Positions 1-12,364 of a stretch of DNA of 64,000 nucleotides are shown here, piece by piece. The position numbers were made by a program, and so were the translations under genes. How positions within the stretch are numbered: position 1 is the stretch's first letter; every line of letters begins with the position of its first letter. A model generated the notes under the pieces. That model had not been told where the DNA came from. It searched no databases and saw only the letters and a list, made by a program, of their open reading frames with translations. The stretch is from Capsicum annuum (taxonomy: Eukaryota > Streptophyta > Magnoliopsida > Solanales > Solanaceae): the NCBI RefSeq assembly GCF_002878395.1, contig NC_061117.1, positions 226,327,034 through 226,391,033 of the forward strand, written 5' to 3'.

Positions 1-3000
1 GTCACGTTGGCTGTAGAAATACCACTCCTTCCCTCCAACACAGGCCACTTCTGTAAATATGCATGGTATATATGAACGTTATTCATAGAATTTAACATGA
101 TATTTATGTTGTTGAATCACATACGAGGAAACTAAAATTATGTTTTTTTCTATGTAGTTTTAAGTTTTTAGATAAGGTGATCAGACAATTGATCACCATG
201 ATATAGTTATGGTGTAAATTATTTCTAGACAATCATATGATTAAGTAATTAAAATTGTGTTTGCTTTGATCACTTTAATCTTTTCGCTAAGCCGATCACA
301 CAATATATCTGATAATTAATTGGTTCTAGGCAATCGTAGTAATAACTTTAAATTCATAGCTGAGGGAGAGTGTTGCGAATATTATGATTTTAGTAATTAA
401 ACTTTCGGATAAGACAGTCGCGCAATAATTCAATATCGCATCTCTCTTAAATTGTCTCTTGGCATTCATACTAAATTTTCTTTTTAATAATTTAAACTTT
501 TAGAGATGAGAACAATTGAATTTGAAGGTGATTTTTTTTTTTTTTTGGTTTGATTTCATAATGACATGCATCATGAACTATCAAAAGAAGATAGGATTGG
601 GTGTACCATAAGAAACAAAAAATTAAAGGATGAGAAAATGAAAGGAAAAAAAGGAATATGTCTATTTCAAGTATTATTTTCAAGTAGGATGATGATGATA
701 AAAGAATAGGGGGACCTATTTGGTTTTGAAAAAATGGCCATGTATTATTGTGGCACCACCATGACTCACCTATTTTGTCCATCGACGTAACTTTTATGCA
801 TGGATTTAAGTGGTAAAATCTCTATCCTAAAATAGAGAGAATTAATTATTGGAGGGCCATATTTTTGCAAATGGCTTAGGTAAAAGATGTTGATAGTTGA
901 AATCAAGTTCAATGCACCACAATATATGTTATTACTGTTGGAACAGTAATGTAAAAAGAAAGAATTATTCTTATCTTACAATAAAGGAATTAGTTTGACG
1001 CCAAAAAATACTAACTAGGTGATTTTTTCTTATCTGTACGATCACTTTTAGTGGGCAGAATTAGCTCGATTTAGAATCTCATAGGACCGATATTCGCTCT
1101 CTCTTAATACCAGCATATGTATCTCGACTAATTTCATTCGAGATAAGCATCCATTACCCTCGAACTATAGTCAAAGTTGCTACGATACACTCCAACTTCA
1201 CAGAAATCCTATTACCCTTTGAACTCAATTTTAGTGTATTTTTATAACTCTTTTATGCTGACGTGGCACCTTTATTACATAAAATAGAGCGCACGTCAAA
1301 GGTGCCACGTCAACTAAAAAGGTTGACGAAAGGTAGCACGTCAACTAAAAAGGATGACAAAAATATGTTAAAATTTAGTTCGGGGGTAATAGGACCCCCA
1401 TGAAGTTGGACTGTGTCGTAGCGAATTTGATCATAGTTCAGGGGTACTAGATGCTTTACTCCAGGAACAAGTATCAGACAACGTTATCTCGTACCTGTAC
1501 TAGTAAAAAATAGCAAATACTCAATGATTAGTTGAGATACGTGTAAACTGATCGAATATTATTTGGAGTATAAACGTACACGCGTGTGGTTGACACAAGC
1601 CAACAGATATATAGGTGATTAATCACTTAAAAGGGATATGACATGTTATATATGTGTTTAATTTTAATTGATCATTATAATTAATCTCTATCGCTTTCAC
1701 CATCTTTTGGTTGAAGACAATTATATGCCCACACTGTCAATTCCTACAAAAGTTAATTGAATGAGAAATCTTATGAGGCCACTAATTCGTATATATCATT
1801 CACCTATTAATATTCTGTAAATACTTATTTATTATCCATATATAGAAATTATATTGGAAACAATCTCTTCATTCTGTAAAGATAAAGACAAAATATATGT
1901 ATATTCTACGCTCCTCAGATTCCACTTGTGAGTTACAGCAAGTAAAATAGAACCAAAAAGATAGGGAAGTCATCCTATTGATGAGACAGATACATGCAAC
2001 ATCGATTTATCTAAGAATATTATTCATTTCTTTTTCTTTTTCCTTGTGATTATTTGGAAAATGGTTTAACTTGCAATAGCAGAATTTGTAACATATGGGT
2101 GTTTGATCTAGTCTCTAGAGTCTAGATCATATGTTTTAGTTTGTTAATCATTGACGGAGTCAAGATTTTTTACGGAGGGGATTCAAAATATAAAAAAGTA
2201 GATCACGAAGAAGCCTAAATGGGTTCAACATTACTTAATATTCCCTTGAATCAAAATGGGTTCGGATGAACCTCCTAGGCCTTCCTAGCTTCTCCTCTAT
2301 TAATTTACGAACGGCTAATCATGGGTGGAGCATGTACATGAATCTCTCGACGAAAAATTATACTATTTATACATAGTTAAAATTATTTTTTTCAAATGTA
2401 TATAGTAGATGTCTAGTATGTGTCTGCACTTTTGAGCCCCCTCAATTAAAATCCCGATTCCACCACTGCGGCTAATAAACTTATTAGTTATACCAATGAC
2501 GATAGCAGAATTTCATAATGATCGCATAATTTTCCTATGATGAAAATTCAACATCTATTATATACGTATAAAAAAAATACCATGTTATTTTAGCTGCCTG
2601 CAGGAACATGCTAATAAATGTTATGTGGTTAGTTATTTTGACAATTTAAAGACTTTGGGTTATAAGACAGAAAGTCAAGCTATATTGTGGAAATACTTTT
2701 GAGAGCGTTCAATATACGCAGTGTGAACAAACAAATAAGTGTTTAATGCTTAGGTAGAAGACAATTTAATTATATTTTCCCAATTATCTCTAATCATAAT
2801 TATTAGCTCTATGAGATTCTTATCCACAAAAAGAAAAAAAAAAATCAAAACTTTATGCATGATAACTTGAGACCTATTAGGTAGCTATCACTTCCTTCAC
2901 AACCCCAAAAATCATACAGATTTTTTTTAATAATATTAAAAAATCTCCATCATAGTGGCTGAAAAATCAAGGACTCTTTATCAATAATACACTTTATGAG

Positions 3001-3289
3001 GATGAAAAAACATAGAAGTATGTGATCAATTAAATTTTTATTTAAACACCCTTAATAGTTTAAGATATGAATGAAATAAAGTAGGAAATACGAACGTACC
3101 AGGAATTTCCCAGGGTTCGGATTTGTTAAGGTCAACTTCGATGAGAAAAGGATATTGTTGTTGTTGGTCTGGAGATTGATCAATTTTCTTCATTAAGTAA
3201 TCACAAATAAGTTCTTCATCTCTTGGATGGAATCTAAATCCTGGTGGTAATTTTGATTCCACCACGCTTAAACTGCTGTTACTACTCAT
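1..3289 (-). CDS. NAC domain transcription factor, NAC1 (NAC021/022)-like, 5' part only
   Basis: DNA-binding transcription factor of the NAC family, acting in the nucleus. Exon 1 is 3100-3289 and exon 2 starts at 50 and runs off the left edge; together they give the first 80 residues. The intron (51-3099) has a GT donor after ATTCCTG and a TTTACAG acceptor, and the phase matches (190 nt + 50 nt = 80 codons). The protein shows NAC subdomain A ([19 protein letters not shown], about residues 16-34), subdomain B ([13 protein letters not shown]) and the start of subdomain C ([15 protein letters not shown]). [15 protein letters not shown] is typical of the Arabidopsis NAC1/NAC022 clade, which acts in auxin-dependent lateral root formation and is a known miR164 target; the miR164 site would lie outside the window. 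I chose the ATG at 3289; an in-frame ATG-less extension to 3304 is less likely. A TATA-like TATATATA lies at 3441-3448 on this strand. The intron is unusually long for a NAC gene. Confidence 0.9.
1145..1456. mobile_element. foldback MITE, family A copy 1
   Basis: The two halves are imperfect inverted repeats. The left arm runs inward from AAGCATC at 1145 and the right arm ends GATGCTT at 1456. Within the arms GACGTGGCACCT pairs with AGGTGCCACGTC near the centre. A second copy of the same family lies at 4935-5330. It is non-autonomous with no coding capacity. I could not fix its target duplication, so the superfamily is unknown. Confidence 0.7.
2150..2470. repeat. degenerate Solanaceae foldback-type repeat (family B-like)
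   Basis: The stretch contains GGGTGGAGC near 2324, the core tract 'actatttatacat' near 2361, and TCCACCACTG at its right end. These match, in order, the better preserved element at 30298-30471. The left portion (2150-2300) looks like another fragment of the same kind (GGGTTCGGATGAACC). Boundaries are approximate. Confidence 0.4.
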
Positions 3290-3438
3290 TTTGAAGAGAA
3301 ACAAAAATAAGAAAAGAGAGAAGAGAATTATATTAAGACTATGAAAGTATATGTTGAGGAGGAGGAGGTGGTGGTTAATATATTATAAGGGTATGATGAG
3401 ATTTTCCTTATAACAACACCAAATGGTACTCTACTTCT

Positions 3439-3450
3439 TCTATATATAAG
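3439..3450 (-). promoter_or_regulatory. TATA box candidate of the NAC1-like gene
   Basis: On the minus strand this reads CTTATATATAGA, about 150 bases upstream of the chosen ATG at 3289. That would give a 5' UTR of roughly 120 bases. No experimental start site is known. Confidence 0.45.
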
Positions 3451-3469
3451 CACTAGTAGTTAATATTAC

Positions 3470-3960
3470 TCCCCCGTCTCAATTTACGTGACATCATTTC
3501 ACTTGATACAAAGAAAGACGCTTTGAGAGTTGCAGTCTATACTCCTATTTACTTTTACTTGTCGTTACTTCGTTTTTCAAGGTCAACAGCATAAACTTTA
3601 ACCAATATTTTAAGATACATTTTAAATAGTATTAATATGACAAGGATAACAACTTATAATAATTTTCATATAGTTTTCGAGCATTTAAATTTTAAATTTA
3701 AAATGTTAAATTATGACTATTACAATGCTGGTCAAAGTTCATTGTAAGTAGTCCTCGAAAAATGAAACAATGACAAGTAAAAGTGAGCGAATAAAGTACA
3801 ATCTTTAAGATATTTGTGTGATTATAAATCATTTCATAAAGCGTAAATATGATGTTATAAAATTAAATTGTTTCTAATTATAATAAGACGACTTGTTCTG
3901 AGATGGTCTAAAAAGAAAATGGTATATAAATTTGAGATGGATTAAAAAAAAAAAATTGTC
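3470..3960. mobile_element. older MITE split by a younger Stowaway (nested)
   Basis: The outer element starts CTCCCCCGTCTCAATTTACG at about 3470, a typical Solanaceae MITE terminus. Its inner sequence resumes after 3793 with 'gatatttgtgtgattataaa', typical of the same family. The interruption is the Stowaway at 3542-3791. The right end of the outer element is degenerate, so 3960 is approximate. Confidence 0.5.
3542..3791. mobile_element. Stowaway-like MITE (250 bp)
   Basis: The left end reads CTCCTATTTACTTTTACTTG and the right end is its imperfect inverse (CAAGTAAAAGTGAGCG). TA dinucleotides flank both ends (3540-3541 and 3792-3793), as expected for Tc1/mariner-type Stowaway elements. It lies about 90 bases upstream of the NAC gene TATA candidate. 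Confidence 0.6.
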
Positions 3961-4934
3961 ACATAAATTAAGATAAAAAAATACTATTTTATATAACAAT
4001 ATTTAATTGGATACCAAACTTAAAAAAAGAAAAGAAAAAGAATAAATTAAATAATGAAAAAACAAAAAAAATAGAAATACACACACATCTAATAAAACTT
4101 ACCAATGAAGCTACATATATGACACACCTAAATATGTCGTGATATTTAGATTGCTAGCTAATAAAAACTTGTTATAAAAATAGAATAAAAAGCTTAAAGT
4201 TAGAAAAACAAATATAAAAAGCATCTAACGATGACCTTTAAGGTTGAGGAGCTATAGACAAACTAATTTATTCCTGCATATAGTAAAAATATTATGTGCC
4301 ATATTTTTAGAATATACTAAAAGGAAAAGAATATGTCATTATAAATTAGAATATATGTTAAGGACCTATTATAAGTATTATTATTTTTGTTGAGTAGGTA
4401 ATTAGTAGGAAAATACATTCTTTTGTTAATTTATTTTAATTTTTTAGGCTAAAAATAAAATCAAGTTGTTAAGTCAACCAATAATTCCGTGTGATTCTTT
4501 TGCCCTACGTATGATGATGACGTGGCTCACCAATGGTTGCTTACTTGCTGACGTGTTCAATGATAACTCAGTCATTGCCTACTTGTTGGGAATTTAGATT
4601 TGACTCTTTGCCACTGTGGAAATATCATCCCAAAAAAAACCATTTTTTCGTCTAAAATAAATGTTCAATTTTATTTATTTATATTAGAAACAGGTAAAGT
4701 TGGATAGAGGAAATACGATGTAAGTAGAGCAAAATAGTCTTTTAAGCATATACACAACCTATTGAATCCTCTCGACATAAAATACTTTATTTGAATTTTT
4801 TAACCTTGTCATTGATTATGTCTCTCTTAATACCGCTCGATAATATTGAGAAAATAGCATAAGGTAAATAATTCAATTTATGTTGATGTAAATATGGACT
4901 CTTTATATAATTTTGGATAGTTATCTTTTGAGAT

Positions 4935-5330
4935 AAACATTTAGTACTCTCGAACTATGGCCAAAGATGATACGACACATTTCAACTTCATAAGGGTCCT
5001 ATATTCCTAAACTTTTTAGTTTATTTTTGCCGGATCTTATCATCCCTGAACTCAATTTTAGCATATTTTTGTCACCCTTTTATGCTGACTTGACACCTAT
5101 ACTACATAAAATAATGCTCACATCAAAGGTGTCATGTTAGCTAAAAAGGATTGACAAAAATAATGCTCACATCAAAGGTGTCATGTTAGCTAAAAAGACT
5201 GACAAAAGGTGTCATGACAGCTAAAAAGGATGACAAAAATATGTTAAAATTAAGTTCAGGTGTAATAAACGCCGTGAAATCAAAGTATGTCGTAGCAAAT
5301 TTGGTTATAGTTCAGAGGTACTAAATGCTT
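4935..5330. mobile_element. foldback MITE, family A copy 2
   Basis: Same family as 1145-1456: the left arm begins AAACATTTAGTACTCTCGAA, and the right arm ends with TACTAAATGCTT, its imperfect inverse. The centre carries an internal tandem duplication: the unit 'tgctcacatcaaaggtgtca' occurs twice (about 5110 and 5163). Confidence 0.65.
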
Positions 5331-5794
5331 TACTCTTATCTTTTCCTGAACTAACTTTGGAGATTTAGTTAGACCCAATATTCATTTTAAAGTCAAACGC
5401 ATTCCTAATATGTTATTTTATATATTGATCCCCGATCTTATATTGTTCAAGCTTTAAATGTCCACTTCTGAATATGCGTAGAAGGGTTAAGGGGGAGGAG
5501 GGTGTTGGTGTCCTATATCATCGATATATATGTGGACTCTCTATATGACCTTAAACAATCTCCTCGACAAGTTAGAATAAAATGCATTTCATTGAGAAGA
5601 TATTGATGTCCCACATTGATTAACGAATGAAAATATAGAATCATATGATCATGGATAATCTCTTCGACAAGTTAAAAGATTGTGATGAGATGAATCTGAA
5701 GTTCATATTTAAGCATATAGAAATTATTTTTCGAATACCAAACATCGAGTAGGAAACAAATAGTGGCCTTGTGGGGTAAAAAATGACAAAGAGG

Positions 5795-5992
5795 ACCACC
5801 AAAGGATGTGGTGCAGTGGATGGTGCTGCTCCTCTCTTAATCAGAGGTCTCGGATTCGAGCCCTGAGTATGAAAAAGTCCTAGGTAGGAAGCGCTATCTC
5901 CCGAATGGGACCCTAAACGGCCTGAATCTAAATTAGTCGGGCTCCAATGTGGGTATCGAATATTGAATGGAAAAACAAAAAAAAAAAAAAAT
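5795..5992 (+). mobile_element. TS-type tRNA-derived SINE with target-site duplication
   Basis: The head carries a Pol III A-box-like GGATGTGGTGCAGTGG and a B box GATTCGAGCC. The body has 'ctcccgaatgggaccc' and 'agtcgggctccaatg', typical of the Solanaceae TS SINE family, and the element ends in an A-rich tail. A perfect 11-bp direct repeat TGACAAAGAGG flanks it (5784-5794 and 5993-6003). This is the strongest single marker that the host is Solanaceae. Confidence 0.88.
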
Positions 5993-8114
5993 TGACAAAG
6001 AGGGAGTTGGCACCGAACCAGATTTAAGCCACCATTTGGAGTTAAAGAGGTTTCTTTCATATTATTAAAGAACAAAAGGGCCCACTTACTATACTTCACT
6101 ATTTAAATGACGCATGACGTTTTTGGACTGACCTCTTTTGGCACCATTAACAACATATTGTATTTATAGCCCCATTAGTTTCACTTTGAAAGTCTACATG
6201 ATTATTGGATCCAATTTTGCTTCATTTTATAACCTTCAATAGTAAGTCCTCTTGCCATTGGCAATTCTAAATTTGTCTACAGTTTGACCATCTTTTTCAA
6301 AAGGACAATAATGATTAATTTTGGGGCTTGGGATCACAAGAGGAGTTTCACTAAAGAGTCAAAAAAGAAAGTAGCCATATTCCATAATGTGTGGTACATT
6401 ACCAAACTTTATATTATACTATCCAATAGAAGTGAAATTCCTTTGTTGTGTAGATTTGCACTCTTCTTTTGCTCGTGTGGGGAATGTTTTTTCAACTCTT
6501 CCCTAGCCTAATCAATTGATTCTATAGCTTCTTTATATATACACATTTTAAATTTTATGTCATTCTAGAAGAAAGTTTTATGTTTATGTATCAGAAATAT
6601 GAACACTATACGCAAGAGATCTTTGCAGAGTAGCTATTTTATGTTCATTATCTTATATCTACCCCACACAACACATATAAGGCCCGTGTTGCCAACGTTA
6701 AGTTATTTTTACTATATATAGTAAATTAAATTAATATTAGTTCGAATTATGAATTATAAAACATGAATACACAAAATATATTAACTACGTGGTAGTATTT
6801 TTTAAGGAGCCAAGTCTTATAAGATAATTATGTATAACTTACTCATTTAAAAAACAAAATTCGATGCATTTAAAAGTTTATATCTTTAATCATATGGTCG
6901 AGATTTGCTACATTAAGTAGAAAATTTGAGATTAAAATTGATACATAAGACTTGACATTTGTTGTATAAAATAGAGAATAATTGTTGAAAAAGATAAAGA
7001 GTTGTCTAGTCATTGCATATTACATCACATGTGGATTGCAATTAATAACCACATTGTATTCCCTTACTAAGTCGCCATAGACATTATTTGCTTTCATTTT
7101 CTCCTTCTCTTTTACTTGTCAACTTGTTCTTTGAAGTTAAACTAAATTAATATTTTAAATTCAAATTTTAAGTGTTTCAGAAATTATATAAAATAAAAAA
7201 TTATAAGTTACCATCTTTCATATTAATTTAAATTATTTGTCTTTGAGAACACGATAAAACATACTTATATAGATATTTTATTGAACTTTATTTTTGTATA
7301 TGTTCCTTCTATTAAAACGTAGAGTCGTTTGTTAGAGTGTACAAAAATAATGCCGATAGAATGTATTAATAATGTTGGCACTAATAATGCTTGTATTAGT
7401 AATATTTGTATTATTTATACTAATATTATTTCTTATACATTGTTTGATGTACTGCATTGGAACTTGCATTTTTCAATTTTGATATATTTAAACAAAAGTT
7501 AAAAAAAAAAAAAGATGGATTGCATATACATCCTAAAATTCATCCGGAATCTAGCATGAGTTCAATATATGTTTTTTTGTTTCAATTTTTTTTAAACAAA
7601 TTGAATTTAGATAATCAATCATCCTTTTAGTATGTTTTTAGATATTTAAGTTGTTAATATTGTAACCTATAATATTTTTGTGTAATTTTTAAATAATATA
7701 TGTTACTCTCTCTATTCAAATTTTTGTGGCATTGATAGTCAATTGTATTTTTAAAATAATTTAAATTATTAATTATTGTGATTTATAATATTTTTCTTCT
7801 ATTTCAATTTAAGTGACATTGATATAATTTCGAGAGTCAACCAAATATTTATATCATTTAAATTTTTAAAGTTGTTAATTATTGTGATTTATAGTATTTT
7901 TATGTATTTTATAAAAATATATAATATATTAAATTATTTATAGATATTTCAAGTTTTTAATTATTGTAATTTATAATATTTTTTTATGTAATTTTTTAAA
8001 AAAAATAGGCTACACTCCTTGTCCAGAGTCTTGTGTCACTGATAGTCAATTATATTTTTTAAATAATTTAAATTTTTAATTATTGTGTAAAACTTTTTCT
8101 ACTATAATTTAAGT

Positions 8115-8930
8115 GACATGATGCTTAGATGACCATAATAATTAATAAGAGGTGATATAGTAAAATCACGATTGAAGCAGTGAAATAAACATGTCTTAAA
8201 TAACTCACAACAACTAATTAAAAATGATATAATAAAATAACTATAAAAGATACTTGTGAAAAAAAAGTAAGTGAAATCTTATATAAGACGTCAAGTTATT
8301 TTAAAACATCAAGAGTTAACTTATCATTTTATATCTATTTTATCCTTTTAGTTAAATATTGATTATGTATTTATACTTAGATGTCTTATAATAATTAATT
8401 AGAGGTGATAGTTAGTAAAATTATAATTAAAGCAGCTGAAGCAAACGTATCATAAATGTCTATTTTATTATTTTATTAGATATTATTAATTTTTTATTAT
8501 GTAAATGATTTATAATAATTACTTAGGAATGATATAGTAAAATCATGGAGCAAACAGCTGAAGCCGACAGGTCGATGGAGAGCTACTTTAAATACTTAGA
8601 TGACTTCTAATAATTAATTAGGGTTGATATTTAGTAAAATTACGATTAAAGTAGTTGAAACAGACATGTCATAAATGTCTATTTTACCTTTTTTTTTATC
8701 AAATATTATTATTTTTAATATATAAATAATTTATAATAATTAATGAAAAATGATATAATAGAAAGTAAAATTACGATTTAAGCAACTGAAATAGACATGT
8801 CATAAATGTCTATTTTAAAAAAAAAAAATATTATTATTTTTTTAATATATAAATGCCTTATAATAATTAATTAGGGGCAATGTAATAAAATCACGATTGA
8901 AGCAATTGAAACAGACAACATAAGAAGACA
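8115..8930. repeat. degenerate tandem repeat, unit about 125-130 bp
   Basis: A unit with 'ttataataattaattagg', 'gtaaaatcacgatt', 'gaagcaactgaaacagacat' and 'gtcataaatgtctatttta' recurs with drift at about 8126, 8379, 8505, 8595, 8723 and 8853. Spacing is 126-130 bp between most later copies. There is no coding potential. Confidence 0.6.
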
Positions 8931-10567
8931 TATCAGAATTTTCTCTTCTATATTAGAAAAAAAAAATTAGGTGAAATTATAGTAAATAAGAAAGAAAGTA
9001 AATCATATATTTGATATGAAATTAAATAAAGAATAAAATTTATTTAATTGTATCACTAATTAATTTTTACAATAAATTATCATCTCACTAATCAATTTAC
9101 TTAAATATAATATATTTGAAACAATTTCATATAATAAAAAGATAAATAAAAATGAAAAATAAATGAAAGATATAGGGTCCATGTGTGTGGAAACATATGT
9201 AAGGCATGTGATGACATTATGGTAAATTTTATACTTAGCATTATTGGTAATTAAAAAGAAAAGAATGGGCTTTTATTAAAATTTTTCATAAGGTTCAAAA
9301 ATAAAGCACAAAAAACTATCAATTTGAGCTTAGAACTTGAAATGAATGACCAAATTACCCTTAGATAAATTTGTTACGGCATTTTCATTCCATGACCAAA
9401 CCACCTCTTCTATAGAAATAGAAAAAAAATATATAGGTCATCGATTAAAGAATCTCTAAATGGTTACTTTTATTATTGTATAATTAGTGGGAACTCATTT
9501 GATCAGATTTTAGAAGCTAAATTATTTAATAAATTACCAAAGACTCTAGGAAGAGAGATGAATATATATATATAGAGAGAGAGATTTTCGATGGAGGACT
9601 TTGTTATGCCCTCTAGGCTCTACAATATCTTGAATTGAATGAATTATATAATGACAGAATGTGTTTAGGTATTGGATAAGCATTAATTTTTACAGTAAGG
9701 TAAGTTCTTTTGGTTTAAGATAATGATTTATGGACATAATTAAGATAAAAAGAAAAATATGGTTTTCCAATAAATAAATAAAAAATTGTCCACGTGGCCT
9801 GAAAAGAAAGGAATCTAGTCAAATTGGTATTGATTATTGAATACACTTAATTTGGCAATTTTTTATGATTTAAATAAGAGGCAGGTTAATCGTTTAACTA
9901 TTATTTTAAAAAAAATTATGGCCACACTTCAGAAGGGTCCCTTGGCTAATAAACACAATAATAGCCACACTCTAAAGGTTAAATTATATCCAAAATAATA
10001 ACCCTAAAAAGGAAATTATAAGAAGGAAAGATAAGATAATGAAAATGATTGACCATCAAAACATTATGACTAAGCTAGCAATAAAGACCATACTATCCAA
10101 TATTTGGAATGATGAGTTTAATTTTTAAGGCATTGTCGGTAACTAAAAACTATTTATATAACCAGATCACTTGTTACGTAATTATAGATAAATTTCTTAA
10201 TAAGTATTATTGTCTCCATCTCAATTTATATATCATATACTCGTACATCTCTTTCTAGTATGTCTTACAAAGAATGTTATGCTTTCTTATTTAGACTTAA
10301 ATTAACTTTAAAATTCTATTATTTTTTCCTTAATGATATGATGAATAACCACTTAAATTGTATATGATGACTAGTTTTAAATCACAAGCATCTTAGCTTG
10401 GTATATTATAGTCAAATATACCACATAAATTATGACAGAAGGTCTGATAGAAATAATAACTGACTCACTTACCATATTTTAGTTCATAGACAATATAAAA
10501 GAATTTTTATACTATCAAATGTATCACTTAAATCCTGTTTGGACTTTCATTCATGAGACTTTTGATA

Positions 10568-10811
10568 CTCCCTCCGTCTCAAATTACCCGTCCCAAATTT
10601 TCTAATTTGATTTTTCATTTTACTTGTCCTTTTTTATTAATCAAGAAGAGACATTTTTTTTTGTTCATGTTTTATCCTTTGCATTAATTACTTCTTTTTT
10701 TTTTTTCAAATTACAATGTAGACATTATTTAATAGGGGTACAATGATAAATTAGGCATGTTATTAATTATTTTTCTCAATCAATGTGTCATCTCAATTTG
10801 AGACGGAGGAG
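10568..10811. mobile_element. Stowaway MITE (244 bp)
   Basis: Left terminus CTCCCTCCGTCTCAAATTAC, right terminus the inverse (CAATTTGAGACGGAGGAG), flanked by TA on both sides (10566-10567, 10812-10813). This fits the Tc1/mariner Stowaway type; it is non-coding. Confidence 0.85.
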
Positions 10812-11112
10812 TAACTAGACATATATATATATATATAGACGGGCCGTCCCTTCTTCCTAACAGAAAATGTTGCCTTAGTTTCAAAGATTATTATAGCAGC
10901 CACACAATAATATTCTTACTTTATGATTGTGAATAACATGAGCAATTATTGAATCAATCCACTTCTCTGATCGAATTAAATTTATTTTATTAAAAAATAT
11001 TTTAAAGAAAGCTTATGATAGATAGATTATAGGACATTACTTTGTATAAGTGAAAAAGTGAGTCCCAAGGGCGAATGGAGCATATAATAAAAAATAGTAC
11101 ATTTTGAATCTA

Positions 11113-11227
11113 TACAACAAGAACAAATCCAATATATTCCCACGTAGTGGGATCTGGGGAGCATAAAATATATGCAGTTCATACCACTACCTCAGGAGAA
11201 GTAGAAGATTGTTTTCGATAGACCCCG
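11113..11227 (-). mobile_element. Au-like SINE, 3' fragment
   Basis: Read on the minus strand it has the Au SINE 3' half: TCTATCGAAAACA, 'gaggtagtggtatgaa', CCCAGATCCCACTACGTGGG, then a degraded GTTGT tail. It is truncated at its 5' side. Confidence 0.65.
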
Positions 11228-11339
11228 ATTTAACATTTTGAATCCATAATTTCATAAATAAAATGTGTTCAAGCTAATAGTCTCAAATGTTATTGAACAT
11301 ATCAAATTTAAATTTTGAATTTATCTCTGCATGCAAGCT

Positions 11340-11770
11340 AATTTAGAGGATGACTAATCGGATCGTGCCAATTTCATTTATAGGAAATTAAATTAACCAA
11401 TTAGATCGTGATAGTTTTCATATGTAAGAAATTAAATTTTAAATTGGCTTATGTATGTCAACTAATCTAGAGGAAAAACTAAATGATTGGGAACAAGTTA
11501 TCCCGGGGTAAGTAATTTCGGACTAACTAATACCTCTGATCAAACATGAGATAAAATAATCTTATATACCTCATACCAAACGACCCCTAAAAACTAAATT
11601 TTGAATTCGCCTATGGATACCAACTAATCTAGACGATAACCAATTAGATCGTGTCACTCTTCATATGTAAGAAATTAATATATATATATATATATATATA
11701 TACACCTACTAATCTATTAAAAAACTGATTGTATCGTGTCAATCTTCATCTTAGGAAATTGAAATCCCCT
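11340..11770. repeat. degenerate direct repeat (unit with 'aattagatcgtg') interrupted by a MITE piece
   Basis: A unit of the form 'ctaatctaga ... accaattagatcgtg ... catatgtaagaaatta' appears about four times (near 11340, 11395, 11620 and 11715). Between the second and third copies, roughly 11485-11590, sits sequence ending 'ataccaaacgacccc', typical of the right end of hAT-like MITEs. A (TA)n microsatellite lies at 11677-11702. Confidence 0.5.
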
Positions 11771-11852
11771 ATGGACAAAATATAATAATCATAGAGAAGA
11801 AGATTTTGAGGCCTTCAATAACACAACTTCAAGTCTCATTTACCTAAAACGA

Positions 11853-11968
11853 AGAAAACAATATACCCAGTATATTCTCATGGCGGATGGGGGGGGGGGG
11901 GGGTGATTATGTAGTTCATACCACTACCACAGATAAAGTCGAGAGTCTATTTTCGATAGACCCCGAGC
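11853..11968 (-). mobile_element. Au-like SINE, 3' fragment with a poly-G expansion
   Basis: Minus-strand reading gives TCTATCGAAAATAGACTCTC, the 'gtggtagtggtatgaact' motif and a degraded tail. The segment that normally reads CCCCACTTGTGGG has become a long run of C on the minus strand (G run at about 11887-11903 on plus). Confidence 0.6.
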
Positions 11969-12364
11969 TCCATTTAGCTAAGACTCAAATCATAATAACT
12001 AGTTGTTCATAAACTTCAGCAATTATCTTCTTTTCTTATACTTTTTTCTGGTCAGAGTTCCATAGTAATTAGATTTGGTAGAAAGTTCTGTTTATAATAG
12101 TGTTGAATACGTCCTCGTCTTGAATTTTCTATGAAAAGTCAAAAAATTAATGTTCCTTTCTTAAAAAAGAGTTGCTTATGAAACACTCAGCCTCGAAAAG
12201 AAAATGGCTTCATGGAAATGATGGTCATAAATATCTAAATGAAAGATTAACATGACATTATGACAATAACTATATAACAAAGCTTTAATTATCAGATGAC
12301 TCGAGACTGTCGAAGCCTAGCTAATCCAAACTCCCGAAATCTAACGACCATTCACAACAAGAGA

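Larger units (their letters stand above)
51..3099 (-). other. intron 1 of the NAC1-like gene (3.05 kb, repeat-bearing)
   Basis: The intron is bounded by a GT donor at 3099-3098 and an AG acceptor at 52-51. It holds a foldback MITE at 1145-1456, repeat sequence related to the foldback family seen at 30298 (about 2150-2470), and otherwise AT-rich DNA with no convincing coding exon. The short open frame at 492-782 has no recognisable protein features and is probably chance. Confidence 0.75.

Noticed and set aside
5641..6099. 152-residue minus-strand frame
   Set aside because: It runs through the TS SINE and flanks; no domain is visible.
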